Assembly: GCF_021347895.1 (NCBI RefSeq) | Contig: NC_067135.1 | Location: forward strand, 22,021,847-22,085,846 | Source of the DNA: Acanthochromis polyacanthus | Taxonomy: Eukaryota > Chordata > Actinopteri > Pomacentridae | Length of the DNA stretch: 64,000 nt | Direction of reading: 5' to 3' | Part shown: positions 24,621 through 35,659 of the stretch, piece by piece | Layout of the letters: each line of letters opens with the position of its first letter | How positions within the stretch are numbered: the stretch's first letter is position 1 | Notes under the pieces: model-generated | Databases searched by the model: none | Seen by the model: only the letters and a program-made list of their open reading frames with translations | Told to the model about the DNA's origin: nothing | Translations under genes and position numbers: made by a program

Positions 24621-24971
24621 TTGAAGGATAACAGAACATTTGATCATGTTGTGACTTTGTGTGTTCATGTTTTGTTTTCTCATTGAGCACTTAATAATTC
24701 ACTTGAACTACACTGTAGATCTTAAGAGTTTGGGTAGTAGTTGGTGGTATTTAGGTGCTCCAACAGCACAAGGACATAATTAGCATAGACAAAAGATCCT
24801 CGCTTTATAGGCTACAAATAGACACTTGAGCCCCAAGTCACCCACGTTTATGTTTTCTGTAATGACCTAAGCTGTAATATTACACAAAACAGTGTATATT
24901 GCTCTATGTACATGGCAATCATGAATGAGAAGTGTTTTGAAAAAGAGAAATGCTAATGCTTCACTTGTCCA

Positions 24972-24977
24972 AATAAA
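24972..24977 (+). promoter_or_regulatory. Poly(A) signal of the unrecognised three-exon gene
   Basis: An AATAAA lies 352 bp after the stop at 24620, giving a 3' UTR of about 370 bp. Confidence 0.6.
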
Positions 24978-25129
24978 AAGAACCAGAAAAGCACTCAGAG
25001 AGCGCAGTACTCCTTCAAGGCTGTTCATTCCCCCACATGGCATTGTCAGAAATGTAGCGTTTTTTATATAAATGCAGCATTTGTTTATTAACTAATAATT
25101 TATTTAATTAAATATGCAGCGGGCGGCAT

Positions 25130-25432
25130 GAATTGATGCAGGCAACTGACAATGCGTTTGCTTGTTGTCATAGTTACAGCGACGCCGTGCCTGCCGCTAT
25201 CTCGCTATGGGAAATGTTTAACAAATCTGTGGATCCAGACAATAAGCCGCATTACTGGCAAAATCTAATGAGGTGGTCCTTGTGTCATTTCTGACCTTCC
25301 CTGAACATTTCATCCATATCCGTTATTGCCTTTTTGAGTAGTGTTGCCAACAGCCGGATTCACAGAAGGACAAACGTACGCCGATCGTCACATAACTCCA
25401 CCGCGTTCCTTGGCGGAGTAATTATAAATTCT
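25130..25432 (+). repeat. Dispersed repeat family A, copy 1
   Basis: Blocks ttgtcatagttacagcgac, aatctgtggatccagac, catttctgaccttccctgaa and cgccgatcgtcacataactc occur in the same order at 63590-63906. The 3' part ends gttccttggcggagtaat. There is no coding frame and the class is not determined. Confidence 0.8.
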
Positions 25433-25548
25433 CAATATACTCTTGATACGGTTACTGGCAGAATATAAATGTGTGCTTCACAGACATAAAAAGTCACGGT
25501 GGGGCTCATCCATCCATTCATTTTCTTCCGCTTATCCGGAGTCGGGTC

Positions 25549-25598
25549 GGCTGCAGACCTCCACTGTGAGAGCGACCTCACAGTGGAGATCTGCAGCC
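25549..25598. repeat. Near-perfect 22-bp hairpin
   Basis: ggctgcagacctccactgtg pairs with its complement in cacagtggagatctgcagcc, with one mismatch over 22 bp and a 6-base loop. The right arm sequence recurs near 27080-27106. Confidence 0.8.
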
Positions 25599-25919
25599 AG
25601 GGTAGCTCCTCACCCTGTCTCCAAGGCTGAGCCCAGCCTGCCTGCGGAGGAAACTCATTTTGGCCGCTTGTATTCGCTGTACGGTGGGGCTCATGCGTAA
25701 CATAAAAGGAAAACACAGAACAAAAACGACAAAACAGAAGTTTAATACATAAATAAAAACGATATATAATATAGACAAGGGATTAATAGATTTTATGTTC
25801 TATTATTAACTAATTAATGCATTAGCACGAAAATCAATTCCACAGGAAGTCCCTACACGATTTTATTTCGATTTTATTTTGTAATGCATCCCGTGCATTT
25901 CCCGTCCTGACAGTGGAGG

Positions 25920-27043
25920 CCATAGACATATATACGTAGACGCCTCATTGACTGCGGCTGCCCACTCGAGCGATGTGCCTGCAGCGCCGCCATCTTGGAC
26001 CGGGGCCAGCCGAGGCAGCGGTGCATAGACATCTATGGAGGAGAGAGGTACTGCTGAATCTAAAAGTGGAATTATTCGCCGAATTTTGAACCGATTGCCA
26101 AACTGTTTGATTTTTAGAAACGTCACACGTGTAGCAACTATACAAGGTGCTCGGATATTTTTTTACAATGCAGGTTTTGCCATACTGCTATTATTACTAC
26201 TGTTAATAATAATAATAATTATTATTACTACTCTTAATATTATATCAATTATTACTGCTATTATTACTATTATTTTTATCATTATTATTACTGTTATTAT
26301 TACTATTATGTCACGTGTATAAATCACGTTCTTTGGGAAAGCTTAAACATGTGAGAAAAGTAGCTAGAAATAAAGAATTGTCTACAACAAAAATAGTTCC
26401 ATCATAAATCAGGGCTATTAGATCAATCAGATGCTGTATTCTAACCCACCAATTACTGCAGTAAGTTGCTAGGAACGCTAGATTCATAACATCGAATTTT
26501 AAACAAAAAAATGTCTCAGATTAGTTATTTCACCGGTAAGCAGCTGTGTAATACACAGGATGATGTAGAGAGCTGGTTAGATCATGGGTAGTAGAAGCCA
26601 GACACGGAGCTGAGGGGTTCTATCCGTCTTCTCGGCGTTTATTTCACTCTAGCTATGACAACCTGCTAACAATATATTATTCCTTACATACATCTTACAT
26701 GTGAAAAGTAATCCCACGAGCTCTTGTCTCCTTACAGCGCTCATTAGAGCATCCACAGGCTGAACAGAAGTCCGGCATCTAAGTGTTGAGTGGCAAAACC
26801 AGCATTGTAAAAAAAATATCCGAGCACTTTGTATAGTAGCTACACGTGTGACGTTTCTAAAAATCAAACAGTTTGGCAATCGGTTCAAAATTCGGCGAAT
26901 AATTCCACTTTTAGATTCAGCAGTACCTCTCTCCTCCATAGATGTCTATGCACCACTGCCTCGGCTGGCCCCAGTCCAAGATGGCGGCGCTGTAAGCACG
27001 TCTCTCGACAGCCTATGAGGCGTCTACCTATATATGTCTATGG
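25920..27043. mobile_element. Fold-back element with ~250-bp terminal inverted repeats
   Basis: The ends ccatagacatatata and tatatgtctatgg begin inverted repeats running about 25920-26175 and 26795-27043. They are highly similar, both including the motif cttttagattcagcag/its complement. The flanks tggagg (25914-25919 and 27044-27049) are a likely 6-bp target duplication. Between the arms are an ATT-type microsatellite (about 26188-26312) and some 470 bp of unique sequence. No transposase was found; the matching arm ORFs are non-coding symmetry. Confidence 0.82.
26188..26312. repeat. ATT/TTA-rich imperfect microsatellite
   Basis: A degenerate trinucleotide run of tta/att with occasional tac/tgc, inside the fold-back element. 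Confidence 0.9.
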
Positions 27044-27139
27044 TGGAGGCGTCCTGACAGTGGAGCCTGCACCGGAAGCGACCTCACAGTGGAGGTCTGC
27101 AGCCAGATGCTTGCTAATCACCCCCCCCCCCCCCCTTTT

Positions 27140-28379
27140 TTTTCAACTCACTTCTAATTAAATCAGCAGAACATTTGTTCCGCACATCAGTCCACTTTTT
27201 TTTCATGAAAGAGAAAATCCTCTCCACAAACCCAGTGGAAGATGGGATGCTGAGGACAAAGGATACAACAGCCTGGATGAAGGTCAGCTGCCTGGAGAAC
27301 TTGCATCCAACTCTCTGCTGTTCCCTTGGACTGCCACATTTCTTTCTCCTGAGGCACTGCAGTGAAGCGCTCCAGAAGGCTGTTTGCAGTCAGACACTCT
27401 TCATAAAGCTCATCCATAGAGATGTTTAGCGTACCAACAGAGATGAAAAGTTGTAAGACCCGAGTCATAAGTGGCACATAGGTTGCTTACAGTGGTAAAT
27501 AAATGGAAAAAATCTTATTGTATATTTTCATTGTTTTGTATAGTATTTTAACTACCTGCATAGTTTATTTATTTATCCATCCACCAAGTATATGAACTGT
27601 TTTAATTTGTAAGATGCTGTGTAAAAGGTTTTATATGTGTGTATACTGTATTACAAAGTGTGCTTACCCAAACACTGATGACAGACTAGGACTTAAAGGG
27701 TATAAAGAAATCATTCTTATTTTTTACATACCATATCTGCCTCTGGCGTTGCCTGGTGGACAACAAACCGGTCAAGGATTCCCCTGGTTTTGTTGTGTCT
27801 CATGGTTTTAGCGTGTACAGCACTAGATGCATGCTGTTTAACTTCATAAAGTCCGCCATGGGCTACAGAAAATGTGCGCCGACAGACAGTACAGTGCGCC
27901 TTGTAAATATTATCGCGCACTTTTTCCACCCACATGTATTCTCGTTCCCATTCAATTCTGTATTTCTGCACCCTCTTAATCTTCCTTGGAGGAGTTCCAT
28001 CAGCAGTGTCCGAGGCCTGAAAATTGTCATCCACGTCAGTGTCATCCATGCTGCTTTGTTGTCCTCTCTTGTTTGCCAGTATACCTTCTTTCCACGAGAA
28101 AGTACCTCAACCAATGAGATGAGCTGGATTCTGTATTGTCTTACTCGTGTGTGAGTGTGCTGTCAGTTCATTGGTCACAGAGTAAGAGAGGGCTGGCAAT
28201 GAGATTACCATAAATTTTCACATGAAGCACCCTGTTAGTCATTGATTGCGTTGACATTTTACAGACTTATTTTTGATTCTCATGGTAATATGGGACAAAG
28301 TGCGTTCCATATGGGACACATAATTTTGTTGCTCAGTATGGAACGATTCCATATTTTAAGGGACGGTTGGCAACCCTAA
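27140..28379 (-). pseudogene. Decayed hAT transposon with N-terminal zinc finger and C-terminal dimerisation remnants
   Basis: On the minus strand the element starts at 28379 with ttagggttgccaaccgtccc, a hAT-type terminus. An ORF at 27717-28049 encodes an acidic start, then AHCTVCRRTFSVAHGGLYEV and KQHASSAVHAKT, a Cys2-His2-like (BED-type) DNA-binding finger. At 27140-27477, ISMDELYEECLTAN is followed, after a frameshift, by VLSIPSSTGFVERIFSFMKK and KWTDVRNK. This is the conserved C-terminal hAT dimerisation region. The catalytic RNase H-like core between them is missing, so the element is deleted and inactive. The far end runs into a C17/T9 run at 27121-27141 and its second terminus is not found. 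Confidence 0.8.
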
Positions 28380-28565
28380 CTGCTGCTGATACTGGCACTA
28401 CACTACAACTTGTAGTACTATTACAAATGCTGATACTACTTCTACGACTCTAACGGCTATTCATACTACTACTGCTGCTTGAACTTTTGGTATTACTATT
28501 ACTGCTGCGTGTACTTTTAGTAATACTACTACTGCTTGTACAACTATACTACAGCTACTATTAAT
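28380..28565. repeat. Degenerate TAC/TGC trinucleotide repeat
   Basis: A run dominated by act, tac and tgc triplets with many substitutions, next to the hAT terminus. Confidence 0.7.
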
Positions 28566-28820
28566 CGTCTAGTATTTGGTTGTCCAGCTGTTACCGCTAG
28601 TGAGCCACTAGCAAAACACTAACGCTGTATGAGCCAGCGAGGAAGCTGATTCAACATCATTCATATAATGTTAGGCAAGACACACTGTGCCTCTTTTCAA
28701 CACGTTAAAAAATATAATTCTTCAAACCTTAAACCTGTACAGGACAACTAACCTAAATGTTAGCTTCATTGCTACCACTAGCTTAGCGTTAGCACAGCGC
28801 TGTCTTGCTCAAACTTACCT

Positions 28821-29005
28821 TCATAATTGTCCATAAAACTGGACCGGTACATCTTGTACCCCTTTTCCTGTTTACTCCGGGGGGTAGAGCACTCCTTTCG
28901 GATGAGTCTGTGGACATCTGATATGGTAAGCCTGGGCAGGTCTTGGAGGCATCGTGTGAAAAACATCGCCATCTCGACAGTCCGGAAGTAAAGACGCTCA
29001 CACAC
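28821..29005 (-). CDS. Candidate first exon of an unidentified minus-strand gene
   Basis: A frame on the minus strand reads MCERLYFRTVEMAMFFTRC, then DLPRLTISDVHRLIRKEC and KGYKMYRSSFMDNYEG. It reaches a perfect donor (gaag|gtaagt) at about 28820. The internal ATG of MAMFF may be the true start. Order and spacing resemble the N-terminal region of multi-copy fish proteins of unknown or YqaJ/SWIM type, but this is recollection, not a search. No following exon is visible before the hAT remnant, so it may be an orphan exon. Confidence 0.35.
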
Positions 29006-29213
29006 GAGAATGCGGAAGTAGAACGGAAGTAAAGTTATGCACTGAGCGAATTGGTTATAGTTTTCTCATTTTATGCGGAAATTGTGAAATCAAGCGGGAT
29101 CCGCACATTTCTCTTTTTTTCGTGGAAATGTGAGATTCTTGCAGGAATTATGCGCTGTTTTGCAAGGCTTATGCAGCCTTTTGGGAAATAATTGACCACC
29201 GCATAACCAGCAG

Positions 29214-29587
29214 TGGGCGGCTCAGCGGAGTAGTGGTTAGCACTTTTGCCTTGCAGCAAGAAGATCCCTGGTTCGAATCCCGGGGTGGGCCTGGGATCTT
29301 TCTGCATGGAGTTTGCATGTTCTCCCTGTGCATGCGTGGGTTTTCTCCGGGCACTCCCACTTCCTCCCACAGTCCAAAAACATGCTGAGGTTAATTGATC
29401 ACTCTAAATTGCCCGTAGGTGTGAATGCGAGTGCGATTGTTCATCTATGTATGTGGCCCTGCGACAGACTGGCGACCTGTCCAGGGTGTCTCTTGCCTTC
29501 GCCCGAGTCAGCTGGGATAGGCTCCAGCACCCCCCTGCGACCCTAGTGAGGATAAAGCGATATATAGAGGATGGATGGATAGATGGG
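29214..29587 (+). mobile_element. tRNA-derived SINE with LINE2-type tail, full-length copy
   Basis: The head has tRNA-like pol III promoter boxes: an A-box-like tagtggttagcac at about 29230 and a B box ggttcgaatcc at 29270-29280. The tail, from ggcgacctgtccagggtgtc to the terminal gatggatggat repeats, is the LINE2-type 3' end. The flanks taaccagcag (29204-29213) and taatcagcag (29588-29597) are a target duplication with one mismatch. Other copies are at 31630-31756, 45107-45470 and 46414-46712. Confidence 0.92.
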
Positions 29588-29608
29588 TAATCAGCAGCAT
29601 TTTGTTGA

Positions 29609-29950
29609 TTAATGCGTGAATTCATGCCATCGCATAATCGCGTTTTTCTGGAGGGTCGAATATATACCAACCTGTACATACTGGAATCTTTGCTCTTTGA
29701 CTCTATCAGAGTTGCATTCAAAGGGCACTCTGTACAGCTGTTTCATGTGCAATCTGTTGTGCTTGAGGACACGATTAACAGTAGAGAGGCTGACACTGTC
29801 AATATCCTCAAAATGCACATGATCCTCAATGATCCTCTGCTGAATTTCACACAGTTTAATGGTGTAGTTCTCACAGACCATGTCGGCAATTAGAGTCTCT
29901 TGGTGTGGGGAGAACAGATGTCCTACCACCCCCATGTGGCAGTCTTTCAA
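29609..29950 (-). pseudogene. IS630/Tc1-type transposase N-terminal fragment
   Basis: The frame contains LFSPHQETLIADMVCENYTI, then KLCEIQQRIIEDHVHF and VSLSTVNRVLKHNRLHMKQL. This helix-turn-helix pattern of a transposase DNA-binding region precedes YRVPFECNSDRVKEQR. The catalytic DDE part is absent: the frame runs out into unrelated sequence around 29660. It is a remnant; the family assignment comes from the motif order and is moderately sure. Confidence 0.6.
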
Positions 29951-31617
29951 TTCTATAAAAAGAGAACATGCTCTTACAAAAATACATACATGGAATAGGC
30001 CTATAAACAGTCAGACTAACCCTCCATTACAATACTACAGTACACTGGCACAGTGATGTACTGAAACATGTTTACTGTGGTACAGTATATAGTACAGTCA
30101 TTGTACATATGTACATGCTAACATTTACATACCATAATGTCAAAAAAGGATTACCTGTTCTCTTCTCTAGCCATGCTCCTCTTCTTAGATTTCTGTCCAT
30201 TGTAGTGCCTCACAAACCAGTGTTCTGGCTTGTATGTACCCTCATATCATTAGCCACAAGTGTGATCAATTTTGAGTTGTTGTGTTCAACCGGTGACGCC
30301 TGAGCTTTAACTGTGTTTGACTTTTGCCACCTGTGCTCACCATTATGCAACACAGGTGCATCACAATGACAATGTGTTGACAAGATGTGTCTAAACGGGT
30401 GAAAAGTGCTTCAATTTAATTCAATAAGTGGGTTCAGGCAACTGAGTATTTGGTTCAGAAAATAGGGTTTAGTGTTTTAGCAAATGAGAAAAACTGTAAT
30501 GTGTATCATCAGAATCCAACTGAAAAACTCTCTGGAACAAACGCACACAAAACACAGAAAAAGTCAGTCACGTACACTTTCTATAATTTTACTAGCACTT
30601 GTGAAGCAGAATTATGCATAAGATTTTTACAGTATTCTCAAAACATTTCTGACTGCTTGTATTGTTCCAGTATAGACATGTCACTGAAGAGACAGACATT
30701 TACATATCATGTAAAGTAAACCACAGTAAACCTGAAACTATTTATGCACCATCCTTACCATCTGCTGACCTCAACAACAGACTGCATTCTGAACAGCTAT
30801 TGCTCTTTACCAGCAGGTTTTATAGTGTGCAGTTCATTGGTAAAAGTGTTTTCAGTTTTGAGCTGTTGTGTCTCAACTGTGACAGCAGTGTTGGAACAGT
30901 GTCCCAATTCTGCTTCCTAGTGTTCACTTTTTGAAAAATGTGTGCTATGAGTGAAAAAGTGTGTTCAAATGAGCAAAAAACATGTTCAGCGTTTTGCAAA
31001 AGCAGTGCAAGAGTTTTGGAAACTGTGTTCAAATCATGATTAGTGTCCAAAATTTTGACAGCAAGTGTCCGAAATTTTGACAGCAGTGTCCTGTTTTTGA
31101 GAAATGTGTGCAGTCAGTTGGTGGCTGAATGGAATTTAGTGTCTTATCAATTGATAAAAACTGTAAATAAATAGAAAAATACATTAATAGACATGCAACA
31201 AATGAGCTTTAAAAGCACTGTATGTTGTCCTCATGTATTTGTTTACACATCACTGCACTTTTCCAGTGCCTCCAGAAGTATGTGAACAGTAGAACTGAAT
31301 TATTGCATTTGCAACTTCAGGCTTTTGAGGTTGAGATCAAAACACAGTTATTAGACTAAAGAAGAGACTGATTTTATCCTTTTTTCACACTATTTATATG
31401 CAAATAGCACATACATAAATACATCTATTGGCATGCAAATTCAAAACAATGTTAAAAGGGACACCTTTGGCTTGCAGTACATATACAAATAAAAGTTACT
31501 TCTCACTGCAATACGCTCAAATTTAGATGCTTAAAGTTGATGAAATATATCATATATGCAACTGGGGGTGACACTGTTATTGCAAATTTCTTTGTGAATA
31601 TATATCGACCCCTGGTT
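29951..31617. other. AT-rich region with internal similarity, no gene
   Basis: Similar phrases near 30275-30300 and 30855-30880 (ttgagttgttgtgttcaac and ttgagctgttgtgtctcaac) and repeated tgtccaaaattttgacagc (about 31046-31085) suggest old transposon sequence. It may be flanking parts of the fragment at 29609-29950. A mariner-like end motif (cagtgcctccagaagtatgtg) occurs near 31265. Confidence 0.4.
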
Positions 31618-31629
31618 GGAAATGCTGAT

Positions 31630-31756
31630 CCATCCATCCATTCTCTATACACCGCTTTATCCTCACGATGGTCACGGGGGGTGCTGGAGCCTATCCCAGC
31701 TGACTCAGGCGAAGGCAGGGGATCCCCTGGACAGGTCGCCAGTCTGTCGCAGGGCT
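31630..31756 (-). mobile_element. 5'-truncated SINE copy (minus strand)
   Basis: This contains only the LINE2-type tail of the SINE, inverted. It is flanked by ggaaatgctgat (31618-31629) and ggaaacgctgat (31757-31768), a 12-bp target duplication with one difference. Confidence 0.88.
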
Positions 31757-31786
31757 GGAAACGCTGATGCAGACTCTAATATCTAA

Positions 31787-34230
31787 TTAAAGCTGCAAGC
31801 AGCGATGGACGGGTCCTCGCATCCACGCTGGTCGGCGAATCCATGCATGTTCACCAGGTGGCACTGTGACTGAGAGTGTGTGTCGGCCTCTGAATCACAT
31901 CTGGACCAGAGTTTAATCACACGTAAAATTTCAGCCAGATTGGAGCATGTTCAGACTAGTTATACAGCATTTCCTGCCCATCCACCACCAGGTGGCGCTG
32001 TAACTCAGAGTGTATTTCAAACAGTGGATGTGATGAGGGCTGGACTCTGATCACTCATGAAAAGTTTCAGGCTGATTTGATCATGTAGAGGCCAGTTATA
32101 CAGCATTTATTGTCCCTCCAACAGGTGGCGCTGCAACTGAGAGTGTCTGTTGGCCTGTAGATGTGATCAGGATTGGATTGTGATCACACATGGAAAGTTT
32201 GAGGCAGATTGGAGCATGCAGAGGAGAGTTATACAGCAGTTGTTGTTTCATGGCGAAACATCAAAACTCTAATGGTCGCCATGGCCACGCCATTTGGCTT
32301 CTGGTTAAACTTTTGATAACTTTTCCAAACCAAGTCCTGCTGTGTGGACTGACAAAATTTCAGGTCTCCTGGAATTATCCCCTAGGAGGTATTAACTCTC
32401 AAAAATGAGAAAATCATCAAAAATCTCACAATTAATCCAAGATGGCCGACTTCCTGTTGGGTTTAGGACATGGCTCCAAGAGGCTTTTTTGTGCGTCCTG
32501 ATGTGCTCTATAAGCCTCCCAAATTTCATGGATGTAGGTGAAACGTGCTGGGGGGGCTGTTTGTTAAAAATACTGTAGGGGGCGCTATAGCATGTGCAGT
32601 GCCGAGATGCATACAGTGTTGTTCCTTGGGTCAATGGTGATGTGTGTGGTAATTTTTGTGAGCATTGGAGTATTCCTAACCTGTCAGAAAGGGCTTTGTT
32701 TTTCATGGCGATATTTGGTTGCTACGGCAACAGCGTTGCATGAAATGTCACACCCTTCACAGTGTGTGATTGTCAAGAGGTGAAGACTCGACTGACCAAT
32801 TTCCAGCATGATATCACCAAGTTTGGGGCCATTGTACCTGAAAATATAAGGCCTTAAACTTACTATTACCAACAGGTGGCGCTATGACTTTTTCAAAATT
32901 TATGAGTGTGGATGTGTTCAGACTGGACCTGGTATCCAGCATGTGAAGTCTGAGGCAGATAGGATGTTGTTCAGCTGAGATATGAATCGTTAAATTTTCA
33001 TGGCGAAACATCGAAATTGGTTTGGCCGCCACAGACACGCCCTTTGATGACAAGTCACCATTTTCACTGGGATGCATCATCAATGTGTTTAGGCTGTTGT
33101 CACTGCATTTGAAGTGAATATGATCAACCGGGTAACAATAGGGCATGAAAGTGTAAAAGATGTCTATTTCCTGAAACCACAAGGTGGCGCTATGACTGTC
33201 AATGAATATCCCTATGTGGATGACATCAGGACAGGACTGTCATCATACATGTAAAGTTTCAGGCAGATTGGAGCATGTTGAGAAGAATTAGACACCAATT
33301 CCTGTTTCATGGCGAAGGATCAGTTGTTTGAGGCTCCGCCATGGCCACACCTTTTGGCTTCTGGTTGAGTTTTTGATAACTTTTCATCAGAAAGGTCTGG
33401 TGCATGTACTGGCCAAATTTCAGTTCTCTCAGACTTATCCACTAGGAGCTATAAATTTTGACAAATGTACAGCAAATTCAAGATGGCCGACTTCCTGTTG
33501 GGTTTAGGGTGTGGCTGTGATTGACTTTTTGGTGTGTCCTGATGTGGTGCATATGCCCACCAAATATTGTAGCTGTAAATAAAACATTGTGGAAGTTGGC
33601 CTAATGACCACTTTTTCAATTTTGCAGGTGGCGCTATAGAGCCATTTTTCCACACATATGCGCAACTCCCATAAAATATCAAATTTTTCGCCAGTCCTGA
33701 TGTGCACGCCAAATTTCACGCGTTTTGGTTCATGATAAGGCCGCCAAAAAGGCAAGTCATTTCCCGAGGAGCGATTAAGTTTGAAAAATTTACAGCAAAT
33801 TGAAGATGGCCGACTTCCTGTTGGGTTTAGGGCGTGGCTGTAATTGACTTTTTGGTGTGTCCAGATGTTCTGCATATGCCCACCAAATATTGTAGCTGTA
33901 CATGAAACATTGTGGCAGTTGGCCTAATGACTACTTTTTCAACTTTGCAGGTGGCGCTATAGAGCCATTTTGCCACGCACATGCGCAACTCCCATAAAAT
34001 ATCAAATTTTTCGCCAGTCCTGATGTGCATGCCAAATTTCACGCGTTTTGGAGTATGATAAGGCCGCCAAAAAGCCAATTTACTTTACGGGAGAAAAAAA
34101 AAAAAAATAATAATAATAATAATAATAATAAACCCTAGGGTTTCAATAGGGACCTTGGCACCGCTGGTGCCTTGGACAGTCGGTGCCCTGGCACCGCCTG
34201 TCCTTCGCACCCTCGGTGCTCGGACCCTAA
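31787..34230. repeat. 2.4-kb composite repeat with many ggtggcgct units
   Basis: It begins ttaaagctgcaagcagcgat and ends ctcggtgctcggaccctaa. The phrase ggtggcgct (or ggggcgct) recurs at least eight times, and atggcgaaacatc-like phrases and agatggccgacttcctgttg also repeat. The last third contains a 323-bp tandem duplication (units from 33481 and 33804). A short aat run lies at about 34108-34130. No reading frame spans it. It is likely a large non-autonomous element, class not determined. Confidence 0.75.
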
Positions 34231-34848
34231 TAATAAAGTATGAACTGATCTGAAGTCTCAGTTCCCAGATTTAATCAGCAGATGGCAGCATCCTCCCACA
34301 GACAGACTTAAGTGTCAGCTAAATCCTGCAATCCTGCAATGTTGGTTCATGTTTATGTACTCAGTTAATCAGTCTTAATCATTAATGCTGATTGATCGCT
34401 TGAAGAAGGGCATTCTGGGTAAACGGCACTACAAGCTGACTAAAATTCACCTCACCTGAGTGTACTGATTTGTGAATTTACAACACACTCAACAACCTCT
34501 CTATTATTCTTCACTATTATTTATCTGGTTTCTGTTCCAGCACCCTGTTTGGATGGCATTATTGTGAGTTGGGTGCATCTTTATCGTACTTTATCAGACC
34601 TAACAGAATAAATGTTCATTTCTTCATCACAGTTCTGGAGACACTGTCTTAGAAAATTAATGGATACAGTCCCATACTAAATATTTGAATATATTGACTT
34701 GAGCACACATAAAACAGAGTAAAATGATGTAAGTTTTACATTTTCATAGTAGAGCTACAATAATAATAATCTGAAATGCTTAAAAAACTACATTAGAAAC
34801 TGGTTAAAAATATATTTAAAGTGAGATAATAGTACAGCAATATATGTC
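34231..34848. other. Intergenic sequence, nothing recognised
   Basis: AT-rich sequence without supported features. Confidence 0.5.
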
Positions 34849-35555
34849 AGAAACTACCGAGCCCCTAAGGTGCCACGGACGAAAAAATATATAACTCGTG
34901 CTCACGAGATACTATTCGTGCGCACGAGATACGAAAGCGTGCTCACGAGATACGTATTCGTGGTCACGTTTAAGTTAAAACGTGAGCACGATATGTTAAA
35001 GTGTGTGCACGCTTTAAGATAAAACGTCAGCCGGCGGGAGGAGGACTCAGATTTGGTAAATATCCCTGTGCGCACTGACCGTGCGGAGCCCTCTGCGGAG
35101 CTGTTCATGGTCCTGAATGCTATAGGTGCAGAGGAACACACCACCGAGGCAGGTATGGAAGCAATAAAGGGAATTTATTGTAGACAACGTAATATGGAGG
35201 CATGGGTCTGAGGTGAGAGGGGAGTGAACCTGGAGATGAGTTCGGTTCCGAGGATGGTGAGCCGGGGATCGGCGGCCGTCTTCGGTCCGGTGGAGGGGGA
35301 TGAGTGTGGCGGCTGATGGTATTTGGATCCCTGGCGGCAACGGAGTTGGATTGGGGCGGAGATCCAGGAGGATTGGTGCCGGCAGGACGGAGCGGGCAGA
35401 CGTAGATGATCCAGGCAGGGAGGAACGACGAACCAGCTGAACGGAGATGGAGGCTTTCAAGGGGGTACGGAGTACCGGAATTAGGAGGGGATTCAGGGGG
35501 TTTCACGGCCTCTGGAGGATTCGGAGGGAGGGAGGGAGGGAGGGAGGGAGGGAGG

Positions 35556-35559
<4 letters not shown>

Positions 35560-35645
<86 letters not shown>
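35560..35645. repeat. (GGGA)n followed by (GA)n microsatellite
   Basis: A gggagg-type run at 35525-35560 passes into an 85-bp pure GA run. Confidence 0.97.
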
Positions 35646-35647
<2 letters not shown>

Positions 35648-35659
35648 TCGACGTCGATG

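Noticed and set aside
26035..26939. Small protein starting MEERGTAESKSGIIRR, present twice
   Set aside because: It appears in both orientations because it lies in the inverted arms of the fold-back element. One version runs into an ATT microsatellite.
29214..29370. tRNA gene at the SINE head
   Set aside because: A- and B-box-like motifs are present, but the sequence does not fold into an intact acceptor stem and is followed by the SINE body. It is a tRNA-derived promoter, not a tRNA gene.
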